A stretch of 64,000 bases of DNA from JAVKDP01 sp040222185 (GTDB lineage Bacteria; Bacteroidota; Rhodothermia; Balneolales; Balneolaceae), in NCBI GenBank assembly GCA_040222185.1, contig JAVKDP010000088.1, positions 1 through 64,000 of the forward strand, in the 5' to 3' direction. This document shows, in pieces, positions 42,492 to 50,194 of this stretch (its first letter is position 1; every line of letters begins with the position of its first letter). The notes under the pieces are model-generated. The model was not told where the DNA came from and did no database searches. It saw only the letters and a program-made list of their open reading frames with translations. Made by a program: the position numbers and the translations under genes.

Positions 42492-44177
42492 CTAATCCGT
42501 ACGTACCTTTCTAAAGAACTGGTTACGTGATCTATGCTGAGTTACAAAGAGCCCATCGACGTCGCCATTATTGTCCCTTCGAAATTCAACTAAACTTGCG
42601 TACCAGGCAGAACCCATAAATTCATCATCCCAGGCCTGATTCAAATCAATTGTTCCATTTTGAAAGTGTTTCAGTTTCAATTTACCGTCTTCAAGCACAA
42701 CCACATAAGAAGTGTTTAGTTCATCACTAACGTATTCCCCTTCATATCCAGTAGCATTTTTCATTTGTGCGATCGTTTCCGGACTCATTTTTGGGCTGAA
42801 GATATTATTATAAACCAGGTGAGTTATTTCACCGGTCTCATCAGCATAAAAAGTCATAGTTTTATCCCCATAAGCAGGTATTTGAAATACACTATCCGAA
42901 AGTGCGAACATAGGATACTTTTTCTCTTGAGTTGCCTGAGTATATAGCTGATCACCTTCTTTTGTTAAATGAACATACCAGCCTGGTCCAAGTTTATATG
43001 TGCCTACATATGAATTTATCAGATTATCAGAAATGGAGAGGTTTTCAAGGGCTTCTTCCTTATTCTCACCTGATTCCTGCTGTGCCTCCTGTTCTCGGGG
43101 GACATAATAACTCGCAATACGGCCAGCTATATTGAATGCACTCTGGCTATTATTGTTAAGCACTACGATAGCCAGGTTTTCGGAGGGTAACATGGTTAGG
43201 TAGGTTCTGAAGGAAGCCCACCCACCCGAATGGGAAATCCATGGGCTACCTCTGAAGGTAGAAATCGAAACCCCGTAAGCGTAGTTATTATTCTCCCCAT
43301 TAGATAACGGTTGAGTTTGATGCATGCGATCCACTACAGGTTTACTTTCATCTGATGGATACATTAAATGGTTAACCCATTTGGCTAAATCAGTAGTGGT
43401 TGAGTATAAAGAGCTTGATCCAAGGGCAGTGAGTGTATTGGGTGTATAATTATAAGCTTCACCGTCTTGATAATATCCGATAGCCCTATTTTTAATTACC
43501 TCGTTATGATTATCCAGAAAAAGCGTTTGAGTCATACCCAATGGTTGAAAGATGTTATGATCCGTCCACTCCCGAAAGCTTAAGCCGGTTTTTCGCTGAA
43601 TAATTTCTACAAGTAGATTATATCCAGTGTTTGAATATCGATATTCACTACCCGGAGCGAAGTTTAACTTTTCCTGTTGATAGGCCATCCTCAGGATGTG
43701 ATCCATGCTGATTACATCTTCGAAAGATCTGCCAGAAAGGGGTAGGGTGCTTGTCCAGTCTCTGATCCCACTGGTGTGGTGTACTAAATTACCGATGGTG
43801 ATTGGATGATCAAATTCATGTAATTCCGGGATGTGTGTTCGGATGTCGTCTTCTTCAGAAAGAACGCCTTGCTCAGCAAGTAATGCGATAGCATATCCAG
43901 CGAATTGCTTAGAAACAGAAGCGAGATCAAATACGGTATTGGGGGTAATTGGAATCTCATAGTCCAGGTTGGCCAAACCATATCCTTTATTCAGGATGAT
44001 TTCTTTGTCTTTTACAACCAAAACAGCGGAACCTGGAGTCATATCAGATACTGTTTCGAGTAATAAAGAATCCACTTTTTGTTGTAGTACTTGAGGTTGA
44101 ATCTGAGCTTGAATGGGTGCGAAGATGGCAACAAACAAGACGAATAGGATCGGGCGGAGAATAGTTGAATATTTCAT
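42492..44177 (-). CDS. Secreted serine hydrolase, beta-lactamase/PBP4-like family
   Basis: 561 residues with a Sec signal (cleavage near Ala24). Class C motifs: SVSK (Ser87-Lys90), YSN (Tyr181) and HSGGW. After the ~340-residue catalytic domain come ~200 residues of two beta-rich parts (NSYVGTYKLGPGWYVHLTKE; GYEGEYVSDELNTSYVV), typical of family members active on peptides or esters rather than antibiotics. It stands alone. An exact copy of the 20-bp element found before the PadR operon lies 75 bp upstream, hinting at shared control. Confidence 0.88.
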   Translation of the reverse strand: MKYSTILRPILFVLFVAIFAPIQAQIQPQVLQQKVDSLLLETVSDMTPGSAVLVVKDKEIILNKGYGLANLDYEIPITPNTVFDLASVSKQFAGYAIALLAEQGVLSEEDDIRTHIPELHEFDHPITIGNLVHHTSGIRDWTSTLPLSGRSFEDVISMDHILRMAYQQEKLNFAPGSEYRYSNTGYNLLVEIIQRKTGLSFREWTDHNIFQPLGMTQTLFLDNHNEVIKNRAIGYYQDGEAYNYTPNTLTALGSSSLYSTTTDLAKWVNHLMYPSDESKPVVDRMHQTQPLSNGENNNYAYGVSISTFRGSPWISHSGGWASFRTYLTMLPSENLAIVVLNNNSQSAFNIAGRIASYYVPREQEAQQESGENKEEALENLSISDNLINSYVGTYKLGPGWYVHLTKEGDQLYTQATQEKKYPMFALSDSVFQIPAYGDKTMTFYADETGEITHLVYNNIFSPKMSPETIAQMKNATGYEGEYVSDELNTSYVVVLEDGKLKLKHFQNGTIDLNQAWDDEFMGSAWYASLVEFRRDNNGDVDGLFVTQHRSRNQFFRKVRTD

Positions 44178-44252
44178 GTGAAATCTAAAGTTGGCGTTGA
44201 GTTCAGTTCTTATTAGTTCAAACGAATCGCAATACTAGTAAAAAAAATATTT

Positions 44253-44272
44253 GTTTCAAATTTTTAGAATTG
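44253..44272 (+). promoter_or_regulatory. 20-bp element, copy C
   Basis: GTTTCAAATTTTTAGAATTG, identical to copy B; the match extends by three bases (TTT) on the left. It lies 75 bp before the serine hydrolase start, a normal operator distance. Confidence 0.6.
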
Positions 44273-44429
44273 AATGAACAGGGTTTCAAAAAAAGAGATC
44301 CGAAGAAAGAATCATAAGAAAAAAAGAATAGCCTAAAATCAATGGAGGTCTAATCTTCATAGCTTAGAATTTGTTATCGGTCGGGATAGAGTTGTATATC
44401 TGGTACAAACACTTAAAAAGAAACAAACC

Positions 44430-44449
44430 GTTACAAATTTTTAGAACAA
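44430..44449 (+). promoter_or_regulatory. 20-bp element, degenerate copy D
   Basis: GTTACAAATTTTTAGAACAA agrees with the other copies at 16 of 20 positions, with the central CAAATTTTTAGAA intact. It lies 157 bp beyond copy C. Confidence 0.4.
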
Positions 44450-44496
44450 GAGTAAGCAGGTGTCAAAAAGAAGGGTAGTGGATAATCCAAGGAATA

Positions 44497-44543
44497 AGAT
44501 CCTGTCCGTAGGACTCCTTCGGAGAAACAAGTTCAGGATGACA
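44497..44543. repeat. Long REP-like repeat with two internal mini-hairpins, copy 6
   Basis: AAGATCCTG starts and AAGTTCAGGATGAC ends the element. Between them GTCCgtaGGAC (44504-44514) and CTCCttcGGAG (44514-44524) make two small adjacent hairpins that share one base. It is a longer form of the same palindrome family. Confidence 0.7.
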
Positions 44544-44579
44544 ACGAGAATGTTAGATAGACTACTCTATACCATACAT

Positions 44580-44640
44580 CTATAAAATCCTAATTACCAG
44601 AAATTGGTCAGAAAGAATAAGTAAGGAGCTCACAATAAAA
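44580..44640 (-). pseudogene. Relic of the 3' end of the HExxH membrane protein gene
   Basis: On the minus strand it encodes IVSSLLILSDQFLVIRIL and a TAG stop; the intact gene at 45294-45842 ends VVSSLLILSDQFLGIRIL and TAG. The DNA match runs from about 44577 to 44630, with a few differences, and includes some bases after the stop. There is no start, so this is a leftover of a tandem duplication that also enclosed 44655-45293, or of a recombination. Confidence 0.75.
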
Positions 44641-44654
44641 ACAATTAAAGATAG

Positions 44655-45293
44655 CTATACCTTCTTCTTGTACTCTTCTTTCTCCGTAATTTTTTCCCAG
44701 TAATCTTTAGTGCTCGATGCCTTTCTAAAAAAAGATTTTAATATGGCGAATCCAAAAATTCCTCCACCAAGAAACATAGCCAGATTCCAGTACCAAATAA
44801 TCGGCTCTTCGTTTGGCACAATTAAAATTACATTCTTGCTTATGCTTACTAATTCTGTTTCAAACGACTGTGAGTTGTTAAGACTGATGTTTTCGATTCC
44901 TTTTTTAACAATCCCTTTAACTGAAATACTATCCGTAGGTAAACATTCAAAATCAGTAAGGCAGTCTCGACTTTGACCATTAATTCGAACCAGAACACGG
45001 ATTGAAATAGAATCTCCATTTTGGAGATTATGTTTCTGTTGAATACTAATTAGTGGATAAACAACATCTATTGAAGAATAGTAATCCGTTTCATAATAGA
45101 TTAAACCATTCGTGGTAATTCCGTTTAATATTTCCAAGTATCGGGCATCATAGTCCTGGTTTTCTTCAAGTTCTCTTATATCTACAGTCGAAACTGAGTT
45201 ATGTAGTATGTTTATAATCAATCCATCGAATCCGTTCCAGGATAGAAGTAAAAATAGAGTTCCAAATACTATCTTATTTAATATTGTTCCCAT
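44655..45293 (-). CDS. Two-TM membrane protein with external domain, unknown
   Basis: 212 residues: TM1 at about 7-28, an external region of ~135 residues with one CysxxxxxCys pair (RDCLTDFECLP), TM2 at about 168-186 and a basic tail. The external part is beta-rich (SISIRVLVRINGQ, DSISVKGIVKKGIE) and no family is recognised. It starts immediately after the stop of the HExxH gene in the same operon. Confidence 0.65.
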   Translation of the reverse strand: MGTILNKIVFGTLFLLLSWNGFDGLIINILHNSVSTVDIRELEENQDYDARYLEILNGITTNGLIYYETDYYSSIDVVYPLISIQQKHNLQNGDSISIRVLVRINGQSRDCLTDFECLPTDSISVKGIVKKGIENISLNNSQSFETELVSISKNVILIVPNEEPIIWYWNLAMFLGGGIFGFAILKSFFRKASSTKDYWEKITEKEEYKKKV

Positions 45294-45842
45294 CTATAAA
45301 ATCCTAATTCCCAGAAATTGGTCAGACAGAATAAGTAAGGAGCTCACTACCATTACAATTAGATAGGTTCCAAGCTGAAATTTCCAATTTAGCGCATATT
45401 TTTTAGAGATTTGATACACCAGGTAAAACAATAACAGGCTTACAAAAATGGATAAGGTGAATGTTCCGATTCCAAGATATTCACCCACTCTTCCTTCATC
45501 ATTTACATTAATGAAATTCATAATCCCGGCTAACAATCGCATATAGAAAGCAGTGAACAAAAGCGGGTAAAGGTATTTATTCCAGTCTCGGGACTTGAGA
45601 ATATAAAAAACGATCAGGGCCTGAAGGATAGTAATAAGCGGACCTGAAATAGAAATAATAGCTCTATGAAATTCGGTAGGGTTTTGGCCTTTAACACTGA
45701 AGGCACTGTTCAAGCGCATAACAGTTTCATATCCTAAAAGCTCACTTGTGAGCCAGTGGGTAAACTCATGAATAAGCCATGTAAAGAGAACGGCGGCTGC
45801 ACCAGCAAAAATATATTTCAGGTTTATCTTTTGGTCAGTCAT
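45294..45842 (-). CDS. Multi-TM HExxH membrane protein (M50-like)
   Basis: 182 residues with five hydrophobic helices. The first contains LIHEFTHWL, an HExxH motif at residues 25-29 inside the membrane as in M50 site-2 proteases and in DUF3267-type proteins. SGPLITILQ (about 67-75) resembles the helix after the active site, while the usual second zinc motif NxxPxxxxDG is not evident. Activity is therefore uncertain. It overlaps the start of the operon's first gene product by 4 nt and is followed directly by 44655-45293. Confidence 0.7.
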   Translation of the reverse strand: MTDQKINLKYIFAGAAAVLFTWLIHEFTHWLTSELLGYETVMRLNSAFSVKGQNPTEFHRAIISISGPLITILQALIVFYILKSRDWNKYLYPLLFTAFYMRLLAGIMNFINVNDEGRVGEYLGIGTFTLSIFVSLLLFYLVYQISKKYALNWKFQLGTYLIVMVVSSLLILSDQFLGIRIL

Positions 45843-46726
45843 TGATCATGCTTTATATGCGCCTGAATACTTAGTCCGAAATCTTTAGACTTAACTTTAA
45901 GGTTGGTCCAATCACTTTGAGAGTTGCTTCTGTAATAGGTCGGAAACTTTCGTCCTTTGGATTTCAAGTTCGCGAATATTCTTACTGAATTGTTTGGGAT
46001 TCTTTTATAGTTCTCAATGCTGATCAGAAAGTCATGCTCAAGAAAAAGGTTAAATTTGGACAAATCTAGTAATGGTGATCGATTATTTTTCGAATCAGTA
46101 ATTTGAAGATATACAGGTTCTTTTAAAACATTCCGAAACTCACCACCTTGTAAGGAATAGACATTCACACGCAGGTCAAGGGTATCAATTCTATTGTCAG
46201 AAAAATTGATTTGAACTTTATCCAGGTAAACAGGTCCGTCACTTTTAAATAAAGTTCCTATTTCATGCCGATAACTTTGCTGGGGAAAGGGGAGATCAGT
46301 CTTTGCTCTTCTATATAGAGGAATTGGGAAGCCGTCTTTCCTTCGTACTCCCAATGTTTCGGATACAAGTTTCCCCGACTCAACAAAAACTTCATCCAAT
46401 TCAAAGACTTTCTTCTCCATTAGAACCGGGCTGGTAAAACCATTACTTCGAATAGTTTCAACAGAGAGATTTATGGATTCAAATCCAATAAATGAAAACC
46501 GTAATGTGTCCTGGTTTGTTGCATCAGAAATATCCAATGTAAAGTTTCCGATTACATTAGATACCGTACCAATATCTTTCCCGACTATGCCAATATTGAC
46601 AAAGGTAACAGGAGTTCCAGTTTTAGACTCCTTGATCTGGCCAGAGATATCCTGGGAATATGAATAACGAGACCCAAGCAAAACCAGGCAGAGAGAGAAA
46701 ATTAGATGGGTTTTAGACTTTATCAT
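45839..46726 (-). CDS. Secreted protein with carboxypeptidase-like regulatory domain
   Basis: 295 residues. Signal peptide to about residue 24, then DISGQIKESKTGTPVTFVNI and GTVSNVIGNFTLDIS and FSFIGFESINLSV, the CarboxypepD_reg beta-sandwich found at the N-terminus of SusC-like proteins. The rest (~110-295) is beta-rich without a known name. It is not a TonB receptor, since no plug or barrel follows. First gene of the operon with the HExxH protein and the two-TM protein; the three may form an envelope module. Confidence 0.78.
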   Translation of the reverse strand: MIKSKTHLIFSLCLVLLGSRYSYSQDISGQIKESKTGTPVTFVNIGIVGKDIGTVSNVIGNFTLDISDATNQDTLRFSFIGFESINLSVETIRSNGFTSPVLMEKKVFELDEVFVESGKLVSETLGVRRKDGFPIPLYRRAKTDLPFPQQSYRHEIGTLFKSDGPVYLDKVQINFSDNRIDTLDLRVNVYSLQGGEFRNVLKEPVYLQITDSKNNRSPLLDLSKFNLFLEHDFLISIENYKRIPNNSVRIFANLKSKGRKFPTYYRSNSQSDWTNLKVKSKDFGLSIQAHIKHDQ

Positions 46727-46755
46727 GAATATTTAAATACCAGAATGAAGCTATG

Positions 46756-47325
46756 TTAATCAAAAACTTCGGTATTTCTATCCTTTTTTATTTCATACCA
46801 CAGTTCAACCATACCATCTTTGTAGGCAGTGACGTCTTTCAGATGCAGTTTCTGTTCTATACCCACATAATCAAAAAATAGTGTTCCTTCTCCCAGGATG
46901 ATTGGCATAATGGAGACTATTATATCATCAGCAAGTTGTAAGAGTAGAAACTCTTTGGTTAAGTTAGCTCCGCCACCCATCCAGATATTCTGGTATTTTG
47001 GCTTTAGCTTTCTGTTTACAAGTTCCTCCAGGTCACCGGAATAGAATTCCACAGTAGTTTTGTCAGATGTAAGATTTCTCCGGGTTAGCACAATTACAGG
47101 AGTATCTTCGTAAGGCCAGCCCAACTCCAGTGCCAGTTCGTAAGTTTTTGAGCCGATTACATAGCAGTCAATGTTATCAAGGAAGGCTGTTATTTCGTCT
47201 TCGGTAAGCGTTACGCCTTTCTGATAGGTATCAGTGGACTGAAACCAGGAAACATCTCCATCTTTTTTGGCAATGAAGCCATCCAGGCTTGAAACCATAT
47301 GAATGGTGACTTTTGATTTTTCCAT
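46756..47325 (-). CDS. Dihydrofolate reductase-like (RibD C-terminal family) protein
   Basis: 189 residues. SSLDGFIAKKDGDVSWF (12-28), CYVIGSKTYE (about 51-60), the PVIVLTRRNL strand, WMGGGANL (about 115-122) and PIILGEGTLFF are the standard blocks of the DHFR/RibD reductase fold. The proteins of this branch are NADPH-dependent reductases of unknown substrate, not the essential folate enzyme. Monocistronic. Confidence 0.88.
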   Translation of the reverse strand: MEKSKVTIHMVSSLDGFIAKKDGDVSWFQSTDTYQKGVTLTEDEITAFLDNIDCYVIGSKTYELALELGWPYEDTPVIVLTRRNLTSDKTTVEFYSGDLEELVNRKLKPKYQNIWMGGGANLTKEFLLLQLADDIIVSIMPIILGEGTLFFDYVGIEQKLHLKDVTAYKDGMVELWYEIKKDRNTEVFD

Positions 47326-47382
47326 AGCTGGTTAGTAATGGTTAGGTATAATCAAATTTCATATATGATACCGGATTAGTTT

Positions 47383-47796
47383 TTAGTCAAAAGGTAGCAA
47401 ATCTGGTTCGAGGAATTTCTTTTTAGCTATTTCAGAGTTATAAATATCAAACCCGTAATGGCTTGCCATAAGCTCTTTGAAATTACTTTTTAGTCTTGGA
47501 AATTCAGCAATGAAGTCTTTGAAAGTTTCAGAATCAGATCTAAGCATAAAATGATAAACTGCTTTAATCGCTGCTATTGTCAGAGTGGTATTGTACTTAT
47601 TTGTTGCTCCGGCAAAATCCACATAGTTTTTCAACTGGCGCTGAATTATTATTTCAGCTTGTTCAATTCCGTACTGCCTGATATTAATCCAGGCGAATCT
47701 CAAATGGGCTTCATGGGTAAAGTCAGAAGGTCGCAATGCACAGGTAATAAACTGATGCTCAAACTCACTATCAGATAGTTCACGATGCTTTTCCAT
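47383..47796 (-). CDS. Conserved small cytosolic protein, unknown
   Basis: About 137 residues from the ATG at 47796; a GTG at 47832 would add 12 residues (TPFAGDNSTNN) of low quality. All-helical in appearance, with DFTHEAHLRFAWINIRQYG, IAAIKAVYHFML and FPRLKSNFKELMASHYGFD. I remember similar sequences as uncharacterised proteins in Bacteroidota and Proteobacteria; the THEAH histidines could bind metal. Alone between the DHFR-like gene and the AraC regulator. Confidence 0.7.
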   Translation of the reverse strand: MEKHRELSDSEFEHQFITCALRPSDFTHEAHLRFAWINIRQYGIEQAEIIIQRQLKNYVDFAGATNKYNTTLTIAAIKAVYHFMLRSDSETFKDFIAEFPRLKSNFKELMASHYGFDIYNSEIAKKKFLEPDLLPFD

Positions 47797-47923
47797 ATTG
47801 TTTGTCGAATTATCTCCGGCGAAGGGAGTCACGTTGCTATATTAATCTTACTTCAACTAATTACTGAATAAATGAGCTTCCTTGAAAAAAGGCAAATAGC
47901 CGAATATTTATGAAAAGGATGTA

Positions 47924-48916
47924 TTAGCTAAAAGCCATTTCCCGGTTATATTTCTTTCGGTATTCAATAGGTGTGAGACCACTGTACTTCTTAAATGTGT
48001 TTCTGAAAGACTTATTATCGTTGTAGCCTGATTCATACATTACCTGCTGAACATTCAAGGTCGACGATTCCAGTCTTTTCTTTGCTGCTTCAATCCTTAC
48101 CCGCTGGATATATTCCAGGGGTGTATTATTAGTTGCTTTTTTAAATCTTCTCACAAAGTTTCTGCGACTTATCAGTGACTTATCTGCTAATGATTCAACA
48201 CTGAGCTGATCAGAATAGTGTAGTTCAACATATTCCTGAACTGCCTTGATGGCTTCGTCTGAATGCTCCTTTTGACCACTGAAAATTACAAACTGGTTTT
48301 GGTCTATTCTGTCATATTCAATCTCGGCTACTTTCGAACATTTGATGGCTATTTCTCTACCATAGTATTTTTCAATCAGGTGTATTAAAAGGTTTAGAAA
48401 TGAATAAGCCCCGCCACTGGAGTAAATGCCGTTGTCTTCACTAATTATTTTATCCGGTATTAAGTTGACCTGAGGATACTTCTGTTTGAATTGATCATGG
48501 GTTATCCAATGTGTTGCACAACTTTTACCATTTAGCAAACCGGTTTCAGCTAAAAGAAAGGCGCCCCTGCACAGGCTGGCTATTTCAGAACCATGCGTAA
48601 TTCTTTGATCCTTCATCCAATCCACAAATAAGATATTTCTTTCAATTTGTTTATCGATGTTTCCAACAATACCTGATACAATGATGAGATCTGTTCTCTC
48701 AATTTTATCAATTGTTTTTGTTGGGGTGATAGTAAAAAAGCGGTTATAGGTTTGAGGTTCCATATTCAATCCAACAAGGTCGATGATAAATAAGTCCTCA
48801 TTTATTTGCCCGCTTCGTTTCAGGTAGCTATTAGCCATTTGAAACAAATTAAGCGAGCCGATAATAGTATCTACAATAGCTGTTCCCGTTGGGACGATTA
48901 TACTGACGTGTTTCAT
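47924..48916 (-). CDS. GlxA-type AraC regulator with DJ-1/PfpI domain
   Basis: 330 residues from the ATG at 48916, chosen over an upstream ATG at 48958 because TAGGAA is a fair ribosome site and because the longer form would run into the palindrome. An N-terminal DJ-1/PfpI fold (~1-190) has the nucleophile-elbow SLCRGAFLLAETGLL (Cys at about 116). Two HTH motifs follow: ESLADKSLISRRNFVRRFKK and VQQVMYESGYNDNKSFRNTF, with the P-EYRKKY ending. It faces the quinol monooxygenase gene across an extended palindrome and probably controls it. Confidence 0.92.
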   Translation of the reverse strand: MKHVSIIVPTGTAIVDTIIGSLNLFQMANSYLKRSGQINEDLFIIDLVGLNMEPQTYNRFFTITPTKTIDKIERTDLIIVSGIVGNIDKQIERNILFVDWMKDQRITHGSEIASLCRGAFLLAETGLLNGKSCATHWITHDQFKQKYPQVNLIPDKIISEDNGIYSSGGAYSFLNLLIHLIEKYYGREIAIKCSKVAEIEYDRIDQNQFVIFSGQKEHSDEAIKAVQEYVELHYSDQLSVESLADKSLISRRNFVRRFKKATNNTPLEYIQRVRIEAAKKRLESSTLNVQQVMYESGYNDNKSFRNTFKKYSGLTPIEYRKKYNREMAFS

Positions 48917-48943
48917 GGCTTTTCCTATAAAATTAAAAGGATG

Positions 48944-49009
48944 ATATGGCATAAACAACCTCTATGATTGTCATATAAGACACCTTTATTGGTTGTAAAT
49001 ATGCCATAT
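48944..49009. promoter_or_regulatory. Long interrupted palindrome between GlxA-type regulator and monooxygenase
   Basis: ATATGGCATA-a-ACAACC (48944-48960) is mirrored by GGTTGT-aaa-TATGCCATAT (48991-49009) around a 30-bp middle. The two half-sites (10 bp and 6 bp) are perfect complements, with one side longer by two bases. A symmetrical site between divergent genes suits a dimeric AraC-type regulator. Confidence 0.65.
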
Positions 49010-49042
49010 GTTAGTGTGGCAACAATCAAAAACCATAAAAAA

Positions 49043-49420
49043 ATGAATAATCAGGAAATCACCGTAGTATATAAATGGACAGCTAACCCGGGAAAATCTG
49101 AGGAGCTAAAGGCCATTTACAAAGAAGTAGAGAAGCAAATGCAGGAAACAGAACCCAATACACTTAAAATGGATTGCTTTTTTGACGAAAGCACAAGTAC
49201 GTTAATCGTATATGACCTGTTTAAAGACGGCGCTGCTTTAGGTCAACATTTGGGTACAACAGCAGCGGGTCATTTTCCTGGGCTGCTCCAGGTAGCAGTT
49301 CCCGGGCCATTTCTTTTCCTTGGAAATGTACCTGAGGAGTTAAAGCATGCAGCAATTGGAATGGGTTTAGATGCAACATTTGCACCTCATATCTTTGGTT
49401 TCGACAGACATTCTAAATGA
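49043..49420 (+). CDS. Antibiotic biosynthesis monooxygenase-like (quinol monooxygenase) protein
   Basis: About 125 residues from the ATG at 49043 (MNNQEITVVYKWTANPGKSEEL); in-frame starts at 48968 and 49001 would lie in the palindrome. The dimeric alpha/beta-barrel fold is seen from VVYKWTANPGKSEELKAIYK, then CFFDESTSTLIVYDLFKDGAA and the LGQHLGTTAAGHFPG segment. Members act on quinols or small aromatics, often induced by regulators next to them. The gene is divergent from the GlxA-type regulator. Confidence 0.8.
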   Translation: MNNQEITVVYKWTANPGKSEELKAIYKEVEKQMQETEPNTLKMDCFFDESTSTLIVYDLFKDGAALGQHLGTTAAGHFPGLLQVAVPGPFLFLGNVPEELKHAAIGMGLDATFAPHIFGFDRHSK

Positions 49421-49443
49421 GCAAGAGGTCTGATCTTCATGTG

Positions 49444-49458
49444 CTGAACAAAGTTCAG
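49444..49458. repeat. Small inverted repeat after the monooxygenase
   Basis: CTGAAC and GTTCAG around AAA; it may be a short member of the REP-like family or a weak transcription end for 49043-49420. No T run follows. Confidence 0.4.
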
Positions 49459-49549
49459 TATATGGAGGTTGCTTTGAAGCTCTTCGCGCTAAACCGCGAT
49501 TAGATTATGTTTCCTTTTAAATTATAGGATGTAGTCAGGAAAACTATTA

Positions 49550-50038
49550 CTAATTACCCTGCTCTCCAGAGTATCGTTTATAATAATAAGGGAAGATAAC
49601 CGTAGCTCTTACCGCTTCGCCACTCTTTACACCAGGAGCCCATTTGAGAGATGATTCAAGGACGCTTTTAATCGAATCTGTAAACTCAGAAAGTGCCTGG
49701 CCTCTAACCCTAAAACTAATAGTACTTATGGTACTATCCGATTCAACAATAAACCCTATGTTAACTACCGGATATCTACCTCCATTTAGACCAAACATTT
49801 TACTGGCCAGCTCCTCAGAGAGTGATATCTCATTATCTAAGAACTTGCTGATACAGGGAACGCTCATTCGAAAGTTTTGAGAAGGGTCGTCATTTTTTTC
49901 ACAACTCTCATCAAGAAATAATGGATCAACATCCAGTAAGCCGACCGGAATTGGGCGTGCTTTTTTCTCAGAGTTTGATTGTGCAAAGCACATTGTTGTC
50001 ATAAATAGAAAGAATAAACCTGACAGTATCGCTCTCAT
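49550..50038 (-). CDS. Secreted protein with TonB C-terminal-like domain
   Basis: 162 residues with a signal peptide (cleavage after Ala19). The last ~90 residues follow the TonB-CTD pattern: YPVVNIGFIVESDSTIST, then LKWAPGVKSGEAVRATVIFP and YYY. There is no N-terminal TM anchor or Pro-rich linker, and it cannot be an ordinary TonB. The mature N-terminus has two Cys (DESCEKND, SVPCISK) that may pair. Function unknown; possibly an adaptor that mimics TonB's end. Confidence 0.65.
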   Translation of the reverse strand: MRAILSGLFFLFMTTMCFAQSNSEKKARPIPVGLLDVDPLFLDESCEKNDDPSQNFRMSVPCISKFLDNEISLSEELASKMFGLNGGRYPVVNIGFIVESDSTISTISFRVRGQALSEFTDSIKSVLESSLKWAPGVKSGEAVRATVIFPYYYKRYSGEQGN

Positions 50039-50137
50039 AGTCCCTAGCTAGTATTTGTGAAAATGGTTCTCAATATCTAAGAATAAATGGAATAAACCGG
50101 TGGTATCAAATAGCAAGCCACTGATAAATGGAGTTAT

Positions 50138-50165
50138 AAAATCCTGAACTTATTCAGAATGAAGT
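50138..50165. repeat. REP-like palindrome, copy 7 (degenerate)
   Basis: CTGAA (50144-50148) and TTCAG (50153-50157) with AATCCTGAAC on the left and CAGAATGAAG on the right; weaker than the other copies. Confidence 0.5.
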
Positions 50166-50194
50166 AGCGTAGGTTTTTGGAAAATAGAGAGCTT

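Larger units (their letters stand above)
44178..44654. other. 477-bp intergenic region
   Basis: It contains element copies C and D, a long REP-like repeat (44497-44543) and a relic of the 3' end of the HExxH membrane gene (44580-44640). I see no other gene in it. Confidence 0.6.

Noticed and set aside
48917..48958. Longer N-terminus for the GlxA-type regulator (ATG at 48958)
   Set aside because: It would run into the palindrome and add 14 residues with no match to the DJ-1 fold; ATG 48916 has a ribosome site.
48968..49042. Longer N-terminus for the monooxygenase (TTG at 48968)
   Set aside because: The added residues do not fit the family and lie across the palindrome.
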